NCBI RefSeq assembly: GCF_019793465.1 | Contig: NZ_JAILYJ010000006.1 | Location: 62,001-126,000, forward strand | Length of the DNA: 64,000 nt | Source of the DNA: Rhizobium croatiense | Lineage (GTDB): Bacteria; Pseudomonadota; Alphaproteobacteria; Rhizobiales; Rhizobiaceae | Direction of reading: 5' to 3' | Shown: positions 28,321-37,706 of the stretch, piece by piece | Layout: the number at the start of each line of letters is the position of its first letter | How positions within the stretch are numbered: the first letter of the stretch is position 1 | Made by a program: the position numbers and the translations under genes | The notes under the pieces: model-generated | What the model saw: only the letters and a program-made list of their open reading frames with translations | What the model was told of the DNA's origin: nothing | Databases searched by the model: none

Positions 28321-29697
28321 TTGTTCGTGTTGAAGTATCCAGTGCAAGGATTATCGGGCCGAGTCTTGGGCGGAGTTTCCACCCTGCTGTCGCAAGCAAA
28401 ACGCGTCGCAACACAGACCATTGTGCCGGTTTTGTTTGCGCTCTCCGCGCTTGTCGGTTCCGCATCATTGGCCGCAGCGGAAGATCGCGCCCTGAAGCTG
28501 TTCTTTACCCATACGGGCGAGAAGGCGACGATTACCTATAAGCGGGATGGAAAATTCGATCCCAAAGGCCTTGCCCAGATCAATCGGTTTCTGCGCGACT
28601 GGCGAAGGAACGAGCCGACCCGGATGGATCCGCGGCTGCTCGACCTGGTCTGGGAGGTGTATAAGCGCAGCGGCGGCAAGGATTATATCCACGTCGTTTC
28701 GGCCTATCGTTCCCCCAGCACCAACAACATGCTCCGCAACCGCTCGCGCAGCACGGGTGTCGCCAAGAAGAGCCAGCACATGCTGGGTAAGGCGATGGAT
28801 TTCTATGTTCCCGGCGTGAAGCTTGCGACGCTGCGCGCGATTGCCATGCAGATGCAGGTCGGCGGTGTCGGATATTATCCGACCTCGGGATCGCCCTTCG
28901 TACATCTCGACGTCGGCAATGTCAGGGCATGGCCCCGCATGTCGCGGCAGGAACTTGCCCGGATCTTCCCGAATGGGAAGACGATGCATCTTCCGGCCGA
29001 TGGCCGGCCGCTGCCGGGATATAATCAGGCGGTTGCGAACTACAGGAAGCGCGTCAGTTCCACCGCGATAGAGATCGCCAGCACCGCTGGCGATGACGAA
29101 GACGCGGGAGCATCGACCACGCCGAGCGGCGATGCCACCAACGGCAAGCTCGTGACGGCGCTTCTGCCGACGCCGAAAAGCCGGGCGTTGAATGCGCTTG
29201 CGCTGCAGACCGGCGCGGGCGAGCGGGATGACGAAGACGCCGCTCCGGATGTTTCATCCTTGCCGATTCCGATACCGGCGATGCGCCCGCCTGCCCTCGC
29301 CCATGACGCGGGCGCGGACGACGAACTCAAGACTGCCTCGATCGGCCCGATTGCCGCCCTTCCGGAGAGACCGGCCACGGCATTGCCTGTTCACGCCCGC
29401 TTCCATCCCCGCCTTGCTGCAGCGGAGACCGCCAGGCCGAGCGCTGCTTTGATCGCCTCTCTGCCCATGACCGCGTCGTGGGAAGAAGCCAATTTCCTCG
29501 GATCGACGTCCGACGCGGCGCTGATGAAATGGGCGCTGCATTCTCCCGGCGAAGTGATGGGATTGAGCATGCCTCGTGTCTCCCCCCGCACGGTTCATCG
29601 TGAGGCTGATGTCGCGACGTCAGCTGAGGATGTTACCCCGGTCGCAGCCAGAGGCCCGTTCGATGCCAGCCGGTTTACATCGCCCCCGGAGGGTTGA
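28321..29697 (+). CDS. DUF882 / peptidase M15-like cell-wall protein
   Basis: A protein of up to 458 aa. A hydrophobic N-terminal segment (IVPVLFALSALVGSASLAAA) acts as signal peptide or anchor. The DUF882 domain follows (residues about 55-240) with VSAYRSPSTN, KSQHMLGKAMDFY and GYYPTSGSPFVHLDVG: the conserved His and Asp residues of zinc-dependent M15 peptidases such as MepK/YcbK, which cut peptidoglycan cross-links. The C-terminal half is a low-complexity Ala/Pro-rich tail with acidic patches, unlike shorter relatives. The first codon is TTG; a GTG at 28327 is equally possible. No operon partners. Confidence 0.8.
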   Translation: MFVLKYPVQGLSGRVLGGVSTLLSQAKRVATQTIVPVLFALSALVGSASLAAAEDRALKLFFTHTGEKATITYKRDGKFDPKGLAQINRFLRDWRRNEPTRMDPRLLDLVWEVYKRSGGKDYIHVVSAYRSPSTNNMLRNRSRSTGVAKKSQHMLGKAMDFYVPGVKLATLRAIAMQMQVGGVGYYPTSGSPFVHLDVGNVRAWPRMSRQELARIFPNGKTMHLPADGRPLPGYNQAVANYRKRVSSTAIEIASTAGDDEDAGASTTPSGDATNGKLVTALLPTPKSRALNALALQTGAGERDDEDAAPDVSSLPIPIPAMRPPALAHDAGADDELKTASIGPIAALPERPATALPVHARFHPRLAAAETARPSAALIASLPMTASWEEANFLGSTSDAALMKWALHSPGEVMGLSMPRVSPRTVHREADVATSAEDVTPVAARGPFDASRFTSPPEG

Positions 29698-30024
29698 CTG
29701 CATTCGTCAGGTTGATGCGCTGCGCCCGTGCCAAAAACGTTTGAATGTCTCCCTCGCCAGCCGGCAGACAGAAGGCTTTCGAGAAGATGGCGGCGGGCGG
29801 CCAGTTTTGTTCGGGTGAGGTCGTGGCGGCCGTGGCTCAATGCCCCTCGCTTCGTCTGATAGCGTACGGGAACCTGGCGGATCGCTCATCGTTATAGCCG
29901 TGGGATCGCAAAGGTGGCCCCATTTTTGGGTCCGTCCGCTCTTCCTTCCTGCGCGATCCCGTCCTTTCCCCTGATTGCCCCGTTTCGGCGGGGCTTTCTT
30001 TTGCCTCGTCCAGCCGGCGTGCGG
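29698..30024. other. Intergenic region, nothing recognised
   Basis: 327 bp between two convergent genes. I see no gene, RNA or clear terminator. Confidence 0.5.
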
Positions 30025-30558
30025 TCAGTCGCAGACAATGCCGTAGATTTCGCGATATTGCTCCAACTGTTCTTTCGGACCGGCCAGCAGCAGCGGGCAA
30101 GCGGTATAGTTGCCCTTGATTTTCCCGTTCTCGGTATAGAGCCAGTCGAAAATATCCGATTTCCCGAACGCGACGCGGTCCCCCTGCTTGATGTTGTGGA
30201 TGTATTCCGGCCTATCGCCCAGAAGAGCGGTGAAATGGTCACCGGATGCCTCGATCTGGTAGACCCACATGAATTCCACATCCGGCGCCATCTGGTCCGT
30301 GGTCAGGACCACGCTCTTGTCCTTGTCCTTGAAACCAAGCTTGAGGCTGTAATTTTCGGTTCCCGCCGGTGGGTTGCGGAGTTTCTCGAGAAAGCCGTCC
30401 AGCTCCCCTATCGATTTCTCATGGGCCTTAGCCATGGCCGGATCGCCTGGCGCAATCAGCTGGACGTTTGGATTGTCTTGGGCCAGCGCGCGTTCGGCGG
30501 GAATGACCGGAATGGAGAGTACAAGCATTGAGAGGAGTGAAATAACACCGCGCAACAT
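30025..30558 (-). CDS. Secreted DUF2314 protein
   Basis: A 177-aa protein with a signal peptide (LRGVISLLSMLVLSIPVI, cut after ALA near residue 26). The mature part resembles DUF2314: EFMWVYQIEASGDHFTALLGD, then GDRVAFGKSDIFDWLYTENG and a Cys near the C-terminus that could pair with the terminal VCD. Function of the family is unknown. Monocistronic. Confidence 0.7.
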   Translation of the reverse strand: MLRGVISLLSMLVLSIPVIPAERALAQDNPNVQLIAPGDPAMAKAHEKSIGELDGFLEKLRNPPAGTENYSLKLGFKDKDKSVVLTTDQMAPDVEFMWVYQIEASGDHFTALLGDRPEYIHNIKQGDRVAFGKSDIFDWLYTENGKIKGNYTACPLLLAGPKEQLEQYREIYGIVCD

Positions 30559-30718
30559 TCGATAGGCCTTAAATTGTTGTGACTATACGAGGCAACATAG
30601 CTATCTCAGGTTGATCTTCAATAGCCGCTTGATGCACCGGCGCAGCCGCTGCTAAATCGCTTTAGCCCTTTGTTTTTATGCGTCGTTGTCCCACAACCGC
30701 TGCACACTTCCGGGCGAC

Positions 30719-31060
30719 ATGGATCGGCTTCGAATGTTGGGGAGAATGGTATTGGTTACCGACGAGTGGGTTGAACTGTGGGTCATGTTCTGCGCGGCAT
30801 CCGGCCTCTGCGGCTACAGCTGGTATTGGTGCATCCGGTCGATCATCTTCTACCGCAAAAATGATTATGATTTCAGCCAGGATGTCGGCCCGAAAATATA
30901 TTGGTCCGCGCGTGGAGGTGATGATCGCCTGCTGGCGACGCCGAAAGCGAAGTTCCTGATCGCTATGCCTTTTTCCGTGCTGGCAAGCTCCTTCATGCTG
31001 CTCTTCACCGTTCTCGCTCTGGCGGGGATTATCAAGCCTTGTCTCGATTGCCGTCCATAG
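30719..31060 (+). CDS. Small membrane protein, unknown
   Basis: A 113-aa protein with two hydrophobic segments (WVELWVMFCAASGLCGYSWY and FSVLASSFMLLFTVLALAGI) separated by a charged loop. The start is uncertain: ATG at 30719, 30734 or 30749 are all in frame, with GGGGAGA just before the last. I do not recognise a family. Confidence 0.5.
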   Translation: MDRLRMLGRMVLVTDEWVELWVMFCAASGLCGYSWYWCIRSIIFYRKNDYDFSQDVGPKIYWSARGGDDRLLATPKAKFLIAMPFSVLASSFMLLFTVLALAGIIKPCLDCRP

Positions 31061-31164
31061 CGCTTGGCTGATCATTCCAAAGGAAGCCCGATACGCCCAT
31101 CGAGTGACTGGCATTCCCCTCGGCATGAGCGTTTACTGGATCGCTCTGGCGGAGGAGGCAAACC

Positions 31165-31491
31165 ATGGCCATGTATCTCACGCGCTTCAGCTACACGCCC
31201 GAGACCTGGGCGCGCATGATCGAAAAGCCCGAGGATCGCCGGGAGGCGGCACGGAGCTACATTGAATCCGTTGGCGGAAAGCTGCACGGGTTCTGGTACG
31301 CCTTCGGCGAGCATGACGGGTGGAATTTGTGGGAGGCGCCCGACAATGTATCGATGGCGGCTGTCGCGCTTGCGATCGGCGCGGGAGGTGCGCTCAGTTC
31401 GATTGAGACCACCGTTCTCCTCGACGTCGAGGATACGATCCGAGCCTTGGAAAAGGCGAAGTCGATCCGGTATCGCCCGCCGGCAAGCTAG
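31165..31491 (+). CDS. GYD-domain protein
   Basis: A 108-aa protein of the GYD family (ferredoxin-like fold): MYLTRFSYTPETWARMI, VGGKLHGFWYAFGEHDGW and LEKAKSIRYRPP are the conserved blocks. GGAGGAGG precedes the ATG. The biochemical role of GYD proteins is not established. Single gene. The 215 bp after it hold only a short open frame (31591-31797) that I do not call. Confidence 0.75.
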   Translation: MAMYLTRFSYTPETWARMIEKPEDRREAARSYIESVGGKLHGFWYAFGEHDGWNLWEAPDNVSMAAVALAIGAGGALSSIETTVLLDVEDTIRALEKAKSIRYRPPAS

Positions 31492-31706
31492 CCGCCGTAC
31501 GATTTCAGGCTGAGAGTTCATCGACCCGGCCTGTGGGGAAGACCCCGCCGCTGGAAATCGATCGGCAACGGCAAGCAGCCTGGGGAGATCTCAGTGAACA
31601 ACTGAAATCACCGAAATTCCGGCTTCCTTCGCGGCGCGAATGAGTGCGGCACGGGCTATCTTGGACGGGATATTGTCCTGGCGGCCGAACAGCATCCAGC
31701 GCAGGA

Positions 31707-32249
31707 TCAAGGCTCGAGCGGCTTTCTCATTCTTATGAGAGGCACATTTGCACCGCCGCGGCTGTCTTCCACTCGCTCGATGGCTTGATAACCGCAAACA
31801 AGATAGAGCGGTTCACCCGATAGTGTGGCCATCAATTCGATATCACGAAAGCCTTCATTGCGCGCCGCCTCCTCGCAGACAGCCATGATCAGCCGCCCTA
31901 CGCCACGCCGAGTAAAGTTCGGGTGCGTGTACATCGCCCTTATGCGCGCCGCGTCGTTGGCAGGATCGAGCAGAGCAGCATCGCGGCCGGAAGTGCGATC
32001 TCCGCCATACAGTGTTGCTCGTCGGCTCCACCCGCCACAGCCCGCCAAGACGCCGCCGATCTCGACAACAAAATAGGTGCCGTCCTCGATCAACTGGCTA
32101 TCGAGTCCCATGATGGCTCGGCTCGACGAAATCTGTTCGGGCGTCAGAAAGGCTTTCTGGTTCTCTGAGATGGCCGCATCCATCAACAATTTGAGGTCGG
32201 CCAGATCACTATGGCTGGCCAGTCGATGCCTGAGTAGCTCTTGTTCCAT
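31707..32249 (-). CDS. GNAT-family acetyltransferase
   Basis: A 180-aa enzyme of the acetyl-CoA dependent GNAT fold: YFVVEIGGVLAGCGGWS (strands 2-4), motif A AMYTHPNFTRRGVGRLIM with the RRGVGR acetyl-CoA loop, and LATLSGEPLY-like C-terminal block MATLSGEPLYLVCGYQ. The start MEQELLRHR at 32249 is preferred; the frame extends to 32336. Substrate unknown. The stretch 32337-32621 shows no gene. Confidence 0.8.
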   Translation of the reverse strand: MEQELLRHRLASHSDLADLKLLMDAAISENQKAFLTPEQISSSRAIMGLDSQLIEDGTYFVVEIGGVLAGCGGWSRRATLYGGDRTSGRDAALLDPANDAARIRAMYTHPNFTRRGVGRLIMAVCEEAARNEGFRDIELMATLSGEPLYLVCGYQAIERVEDSRGGANVPLIRMRKPLEP

Positions 32250-32621
32250 CTTGCGCCGGCCTTTGACTTTGGCAGCCCGGTTTGGCCAGTCTGCGGCACG
32301 TCTTGCATCTGTGTGGACAGCCGTGCCTTTGGTCATTGTAACAAGCGGGAGGTTTGAATTGAAGTGCGATCCTGCAGCCGGATTACCGCGGCGATCACGC
32401 TCAAATCTTCTATCAAAGGGGCAACAGAAGGTTCCCGGCTAGACGTCGACCGGCGGCCAGACTTCGGTTTTGCGATCCGGATTGGTGGTTCGTGCGGCCG
32501 ATCCGCAGGCGCATCTCCGGATTGTCGGCGCAGGTGGATGCTCGCCGGGAATGTCTCTCAGACGCGCGCCGCCGCCAATAGGCCCACCGACGATCAAACC
32601 TGCCGAAACCCCGGAATGCGG

Positions 32622-33620
32622 CTACTCGCTCTGCCTGAGATTCCGGATTCGATCAAACAGCACGGCCAGCACAATTGCGCCGCCGATAAACGTTCCCTGC
32701 CAGAAGGCGTTGATGCCAAGCAGGCCGAGGCTGTTGCGGATCACCTCGATCAGCGCGGCGCCGACCAGGGCGCCGAAGGCGGTGCCGATGCCGCCGGCCA
32801 GATTGGCGCCGCCGATGACGGCGGCGGCGATGACCTGCAGCTCCATGCCGGCGCCGATATTGGTGGTGACGGCACCGAGCCAGCCGGTCTGGACGATGCC
32901 GGCAATGCCGGCCGAGAGCGCCGATATCATGTAGACGGCGACCTTGATGCGGCGCACGGGAACGCCGGTGAGCGTGGCGGCATGCTCATTGCCGCCGATC
33001 GCGAAGATATAGCGGCCGAAGCGGGTCCAGCGCAGCACGAAGCCGGTCAAGAGCGCCAGGACGACCATGTAAAGGACGGGATTGGCGATGCCGAGAAACC
33101 AGGCGCCGCCGCCGAGCGCCAAGAGCTTGTCGTGATCGGGGCCGAACTGGAAGACGACGGTGTTGTTGGAGGCGACCATGGCGAGGCTGCGCGCCACCGA
33201 CAGCATGCCGAGCGTCACCACGAAAGGCGGAAAATCGAGATAGGCGATCATCACGCCGTTGAAGGCGCCGACCAGGAGCGCCGTGCCGATGGCGGCCGCG
33301 ATGCCGATTTCGATGCCGTAGCCGGCATGCATGGTGACCGCCAGCACCATGCTGCAGAGGCAGAGCACCGAGCCGACCGACAGATCGATGCCGCCGGTGA
33401 TGATGACGAGCGTCATGCCGAGCGCGATGATGGCGACGAAGGTGACGTTGCGGGTGATGTTGTAGAGGTTCTTCGCCGTGGCGAAGGAATCGGTGGCGAC
33501 GGAGAGGAAGAGGCAGGCGAGGATAACGGCGATCAGCACCCAGAAGGTCTGGCTGCCGACGAACTCCGACAGCCGGCTTCGCTCTCTCTGTGCAATTGTC
33601 TGGTCGAGGGTGACTGCCAT
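32622..33620 (-). CDS. Ribose-type sugar ABC transporter permease
   Basis: A 332-aa permease of the RbsC/AraH family with [39 protein letters not shown], the coupling loop GGNEHAATLTGVPVRR and GGANLAGGIGTAFGALVG. The ATG at 33620 has AAGGT upstream; an earlier in-frame start at 33650 is not needed. It is 40 bp downstream of the cognate ATPase gene and part of a divergent unit with the epimerase and binding protein at 34650-36667. Confidence 0.9.
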   Translation of the reverse strand: MAVTLDQTIAQRERSRLSEFVGSQTFWVLIAVILACLFLSVATDSFATAKNLYNITRNVTFVAIIALGMTLVIITGGIDLSVGSVLCLCSMVLAVTMHAGYGIEIGIAAAIGTALLVGAFNGVMIAYLDFPPFVVTLGMLSVARSLAMVASNNTVVFQFGPDHDKLLALGGGAWFLGIANPVLYMVVLALLTGFVLRWTRFGRYIFAIGGNEHAATLTGVPVRRIKVAVYMISALSAGIAGIVQTGWLGAVTTNIGAGMELQVIAAAVIGGANLAGGIGTAFGALVGAALIEVIRNSLGLLGINAFWQGTFIGGAIVLAVLFDRIRNLRQSE

Positions 33621-33660
33621 CGTTGACCTTCTTTTCTGCCCGTGAACCAAGCTGCGCCGA

Positions 33661-34404
33661 TCAGACTTGTTCGATGGCGCCTGTTATAAGACCCGTCACT
33701 TCCTCCGGCGAACTCGCCGCGATTGCCTTATCGGCGACTTTCCGGCCGCGGCGCATGACGATGACGCGGTCGGCGACGGTGAAGACGTCGGGCATGCGAT
33801 GGCTGATGAGCACGACTGCGATGCCGCGACCGCGCAGCTCGCGGATCAGGTTGAGGACTTCGGCCACCTGACGCACCGATATGGCCGCGGTCGGCTCGTC
33901 CATCAGCACGATCTTCGCCTCCGACAGCATGGTGCGCCCGATCGCCACCGCTTGCCGCTGACCGCCGGACATCTGCTTGACGAGATCGCGCGGGCGGGTT
34001 TCCGATTTCAGCTCCTTGAAGATCTCGCCGGCGCGCCGGTACATCGTCTTGTAATCGAGGACACGAAACGGGCCAATGCCGCGGCTGAGCTCGCGCCCAA
34101 GGAAGACGTTGGCCGCTGCCGTCAGATTGTTGCACAGCGCCAGATCCTGATGGACGATCTCGATGCCGTGCTGGCGCGCCTCGACGGGGCGGTGCATGAC
34201 GATTTCCTTGCCCTCGAGGCGTATCGTGCCTTCGCTCGGCCGGAAGTTTCCGGCAATCATCTTGACCAGCGTGCTTTTGCCCGCGCCGTTATCGCCCATC
34301 AGGCCAACGACCTGGCCGGCTTCGAGCGCAAACGACACGTCATTGACCGCCTGGATGGCGCCGAAATGTTTTGAGATATTGCTGAGTTCAAGAACCGCTG
34401 CCAG
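33661..34404 (-). CDS. Sugar ABC transporter ATPase, apparent CTG start
   Basis: A 247-aa single-domain ATPase: Walker A GDNGAGKST, HQDLALCNNLTAAANVFLG, signature MSGGQRQAVAIGRTM, Walker B IVLMDEPTAAIS and switch LISHRM. The conserved domain begins at AAVLELSNISKHF; no ATG, GTG or TTG lies in frame before it except a TTG 63 codons upstream. A CTG at 34404 sits 7 nt after GGGGAGGG, an excellent ribosome site, so a CTG start is the best reading. A changed or misread base in an original ATG/GTG/TTG is the alternative. It works with the permease downstream and the binding protein at 35675. Confidence 0.88.
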   Translation of the reverse strand: MAAVLELSNISKHFGAIQAVNDVSFALEAGQVVGLMGDNGAGKSTLVKMIAGNFRPSEGTIRLEGKEIVMHRPVEARQHGIEIVHQDLALCNNLTAAANVFLGRELSRGIGPFRVLDYKTMYRRAGEIFKELKSETRPRDLVKQMSGGQRQAVAIGRTMLSEAKIVLMDEPTAAISVRQVAEVLNLIRELRGRGIAVVLISHRMPDVFTVADRVIVMRRGRKVADKAIAASSPEEVTGLITGAIEQV

Positions 34405-34649
34405 CCGACCACCCTCCCCGGAACCTGCAGGCCTGCCTTCACTGCCGGCTGCCCCGTCTGGGCGCCTGCGATCTCGCTTTGCCGATCTCCTCCCGGAAAA
34501 GCGCTTCGGCTCATTTATGCAAAAGCGCCAGGAATCGTCAATAAAATGTCGCGTGATAGACCGGCCGAGGTAAAAATCTATTTTACCGCGCAAATACAGA
34601 TTGACGGCGCAAACGCTGCGATATTAGCTGTTACTGGGAGAGAGAGAGC

Positions 34650-35630
34650 ATGCTGATCCTTGTCACCGGGGCTACGGGCAAGGTCGGGCGGCGCTTCATA
34701 ACTGGGCTGCTTGACGAGCCGAGATTTTCCAATGCCCGCATCCGCGCGCTTTGTCACAATCGCGCGCTCCAAGAGACCGACCGCATCGAGGTCGTCAGGG
34801 GTTCGATCGCCGACGCCAATGTCGTTGCGGCGGCGATGGCAGGTGTGACCCATGTGCTGCATCTTGCCACTTGCAAGGAAACGCCAGATGACGTCATGGA
34901 CGTCACCGTTAAAGGGCTGTTCTGGCTGCTCGAGGCCTTCCGCACGAGCACGAGCGCCCGGCAATTCATCCTGATCGGCGGCGATGCCGGCATTGGGCAT
35001 TTCTTCTATCGCCATGACGGGCCGGTGACCGAAAAGACGCCGCATCGCGCCTATCCCGGCTGTTACGCGCTTTCCAAGGTGCTGGAAGAGGTGATGCTCG
35101 AGCAGTATGCCATTCAATACGGCATCAACACCTGCTGTCTGCGCGCCCCCTGGATCATGGAGAAGGACGATTTCAAGTTCACGCTGTCCTTCGGCGACGA
35201 TGTGTTCGGCGGGCCGGACTGGAAGACGTTTGTTCCGCCGCCCGAGGCCGAGCGCTACGCCCGCGAGGGCACGGTGCCGCTGCTGCGCGATGCGGATGGG
35301 CGGCCGCTGAAACGCAATTTCGTGCATGTCGACGATCTTGTCTCGGCGATATTGGCGGCGATCGACAATCCGCGCGCCAAGGGAGAACTCTTTAATATCG
35401 CGATGGATCGTCCCGTCGATTATGGGGAAGTCGCCGCTTACCTCGCCCGCACGCGCGGGCTCGGCTGCGTCGACATCGCAAGCCAGTTTCATTCCAACTG
35501 GATGGACAACAGCAAGGCGAAATACCTGCTGGACTGGCGCCCGGTTTACGATCTCGAAAAGCTTATCAATTCGGCCTGGGAATACCAGCGATCAGGGGAG
35601 GAGCCTCGCATCGTCTGGTACCCCGGTTGA
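34650..35630 (+). CDS. NAD(P)-dependent epimerase/dehydratase (SDR)
   Basis: A 326-aa extended short-chain dehydrogenase. GATGKVGRRF is the nucleotide-binding GxxGxxG, HLATCKETPDDV replaces the usual HLAA block, and YALSK is the catalytic YxxxK near residue 140. GAGAGAG precedes the ATG. It is divergent from the ATPase/permease and ends about 45 bp before the binding-protein gene, so it probably acts on the sugar or sugar acid imported by this system. Its substrate cannot be read from the sequence. Confidence 0.8.
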   Translation: MLILVTGATGKVGRRFITGLLDEPRFSNARIRALCHNRALQETDRIEVVRGSIADANVVAAAMAGVTHVLHLATCKETPDDVMDVTVKGLFWLLEAFRTSTSARQFILIGGDAGIGHFFYRHDGPVTEKTPHRAYPGCYALSKVLEEVMLEQYAIQYGINTCCLRAPWIMEKDDFKFTLSFGDDVFGGPDWKTFVPPPEAERYAREGTVPLLRDADGRPLKRNFVHVDDLVSAILAAIDNPRAKGELFNIAMDRPVDYGEVAAYLARTRGLGCVDIASQFHSNWMDNSKAKYLLDWRPVYDLEKLINSAWEYQRSGEEPRIVWYPG

Positions 35631-35674
35631 TCAAGCGGCGGGCAATCATGTCCGCCTTTCAAAGGGAGGAAGCT

Positions 35675-36667
35675 ATGAGGAAGGCATTATTGCTTGCAGC
35701 TGCTGCAGTGCTGGCGCTGACGGCCGGACAGGCCCTGGCCGCCAAGAAGCAGCTGGTCATCGTCGTCAAGGGCCTCGACAACCCGTTCTTCGAGGCGATC
35801 AACCAGGGTTGCCAGAAGTGGAACAAGGAAAACGCCTCGGCCGAATATGAATGCTTCTATACCGGCCCGGCATCGACCTCCGACGAAGCCGGCGAGGCAC
35901 AGATCGTTCAGGATATGCTGGGTAAGGCCGATACGGCCGCCATCGCCATTTCGCCGTCGAACGCCAAGCTGATCGCCCAGACGCTGAAGACGGCCAATCC
36001 GAGCGTGCCCGTCATGACGCTCGATGCCGATCTGGCGGCGGAGGATTCCGCTCTGCGCAAGACCTATCTTGGCACCGACAATTATCTGATGGGCGCCAAG
36101 ATCGGCGAATATATCAAGAAGGCCAAGCCGAACGGCGGCAAAATCTGCACCATCGAAGGCAATCCCGGCGCCGATAACATCCTGCGCCGTGCCCAGGGAA
36201 TGCGCGATACGCTGAGCGGCCAGAAGGGGCTGGCGGCCCTGAAGGGCGAAGGCGGCTGGACGGAGGTGGCCGGCTGCCCGGTCTTTACCAATGACGACGG
36301 CGCCAAGGGCGTGCAGGCGATGACCGACATCCTCGCCGCCAATCCCGATCTCGACGCCTTCGGCATCATGGGCGGCTGGCCGCTGTTCGGCGCCCCGCAG
36401 CCCTATCGCGACCTGTTCAAGCCGATGGCCGACAAGATCGCCAAGAACGAGTTCGTCATCGGCGCCGCCGACACGATCGGCGACGAAGTGGCGATCGCCA
36501 AGGAAGGGCTGGTGACCGCGCTGGTCGGCCAGCGGCCGTTCGAAATGGGCTACAAGGCGCCGACCGTGATGATGGACCTGATCGCGGGAAAGAAGGTCGA
36601 CGATCCGGTCTTCACCGGCCTGGACGAGTGCACCAAGGATACGGTGGATACCTGCATTCAGAAGTGA
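35675..36667 (+). CDS. Periplasmic sugar-binding protein
   Basis: A 330-aa protein with a Sec signal peptide (LLLAAAAVLALTAGQALA), then the Peripla_BP_4 fold: LVIVVKGLDNPFFEAINQG, AIAISPSNAKLIAQTL, VMTLDADL and MGGWPLFG. Four Cys residues (in GCQKWN, YECFY, GKICTIEG and AGCPVF), plus two near the C-terminus (ECTKDTVDTC), suggest disulfide bonds. AGGGAGG precedes the ATG at 35675. It supplies the divergent ATPase and permease. Ligand unknown within the ribose/xylose group. Confidence 0.88.
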   Translation: MRKALLLAAAAVLALTAGQALAAKKQLVIVVKGLDNPFFEAINQGCQKWNKENASAEYECFYTGPASTSDEAGEAQIVQDMLGKADTAAIAISPSNAKLIAQTLKTANPSVPVMTLDADLAAEDSALRKTYLGTDNYLMGAKIGEYIKKAKPNGGKICTIEGNPGADNILRRAQGMRDTLSGQKGLAALKGEGGWTEVAGCPVFTNDDGAKGVQAMTDILAANPDLDAFGIMGGWPLFGAPQPYRDLFKPMADKIAKNEFVIGAADTIGDEVAIAKEGLVTALVGQRPFEMGYKAPTVMMDLIAGKKVDDPVFTGLDECTKDTVDTCIQK

Positions 36668-36675
36668 TGCGGCTG

Positions 36676-36701
36676 GGAGCGTCCGCCCGAGCGGACGCTC
36701 C
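36676..36701. terminator. Bidirectional hairpin between convergent genes
   Basis: GGAGCGTCCGC and GCGGACGCTCC form a perfect 11-bp stem over CCGA. It fills the 39-bp space between the binding-protein gene and the convergent regulator gene, with no T run on either side. Confidence 0.65.
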
Positions 36702-36706
36702 TGATA

Positions 36707-37576
36707 TCACGCCTGTGCAAAGAGCCAATCGGAAAAGGCGCGCATGGCCGGGGTGACCGGCCGTGACTGCAGGCGCGTCAGCCAGTAGCTGCCGAGCGAT
36801 ATGGTGGTGGCGAAGGGCTGGACGATCGCACCTGACGAGAGGTGCCTGGAGAACATCGAAGGCGGCGCCAGCGCGACACCGAGCCCCTGGAGGGCGGCCT
36901 CCATCATGGCGACGGAGGAATCGAAGACGATGCCCGCATTCACCTGGTCGGCCGGCGGAACGCCGGCGGCCGCAAACCAGGTGCTCCATTCATCCGTGCG
37001 GTAGCTGCGCAGCAGCGTTGCGCCGGCGAGATCAGCCGGCGACCGCAGATCCTCCGCCAGTTTGGGAATGCAGAGAGCCGAGAGCGGCGCTTCGGACAGG
37101 CGCTGCGCCTCCGTCCCGTGCCATGAGCCGCTGCCGAAGCGGATGGCAAAGTCGAGCCCCTCGGCGGCGGGATCGACGCGGTTGTTGTTGGTGGAAACCC
37201 GTACGTTGATGAAGGGATGCCGGCGCTGGAAATCCGCAAGGCGCGGCAGGAGCCAACCGACGGCGAAAGTGCCGACGACGCCGAGGAACAGCAATTCGCG
37301 CACCTGCCCGGCCTCGATCCGGTCGAGCGTCGTCGCCATCTGGTCGAAGGAGGCGGACACCGTCGGCAGCAGCGCCTCGCCTTCCGCGGTGATTTTCAGG
37401 CCGCGGGGCAGACGCTGGAACAATGCGACCCCCAGCCGCTTTTCCAGCCCCTTGACCTGCTGGCTGACGGCCGCCTGGGTGACGCAGAGCTCGATTGCGG
37501 CGCGGGTAAAGCTCAAATGCCGTGCCGAGGCTTCGAAGGCTCTGAGGCCGTTCAGCGGGAGGAATTGGCGAACCAT
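36707..37576 (-). CDS. ampR: LysR-family regulator, AmpR/GcvA type
   Basis: A 289-aa LysR regulator starting LPLNGLRAFEASARHLSFTRAA, the typical opening of the AmpR/GcvA group, with HTH CVTQAAVSQQVKGLEKRLG and the effector block LPRLADFQRRHPFINVRV. It is divergent from the beta-lactamase gene over 130 bp, the classic ampR-ampC arrangement in which cell-wall muropeptides switch the regulator. The symbol rests on that position; GcvA-like relatives are many. Confidence 0.8.
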   Translation of the reverse strand: MVRQFLPLNGLRAFEASARHLSFTRAAIELCVTQAAVSQQVKGLEKRLGVALFQRLPRGLKITAEGEALLPTVSASFDQMATTLDRIEAGQVRELLFLGVVGTFAVGWLLPRLADFQRRHPFINVRVSTNNNRVDPAAEGLDFAIRFGSGSWHGTEAQRLSEAPLSALCIPKLAEDLRSPADLAGATLLRSYRTDEWSTWFAAAGVPPADQVNAGIVFDSSVAMMEAALQGLGVALAPPSMFSRHLSSGAIVQPFATTISLGSYWLTRLQSRPVTPAMRAFSDWLFAQA

Positions 37577-37706
37577 CTAAGCCCTAGAAATTCTTGCAGC
37601 TGCTGCGAGATATCATCGTTTGTCCCTAGAAAACAGAGCCGCTAAACGCCTCCCCGGGCGCATTTTGCGCTCATGGCGACCGCCCTGGCGATTTTGGAGG
37701 ATGATT

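Noticed and set aside
31591-31797. 68-aa frame after the GYD gene
   Set aside because: Ends plausibly but overlaps the acetyltransferase gene and has no recognisable domain.
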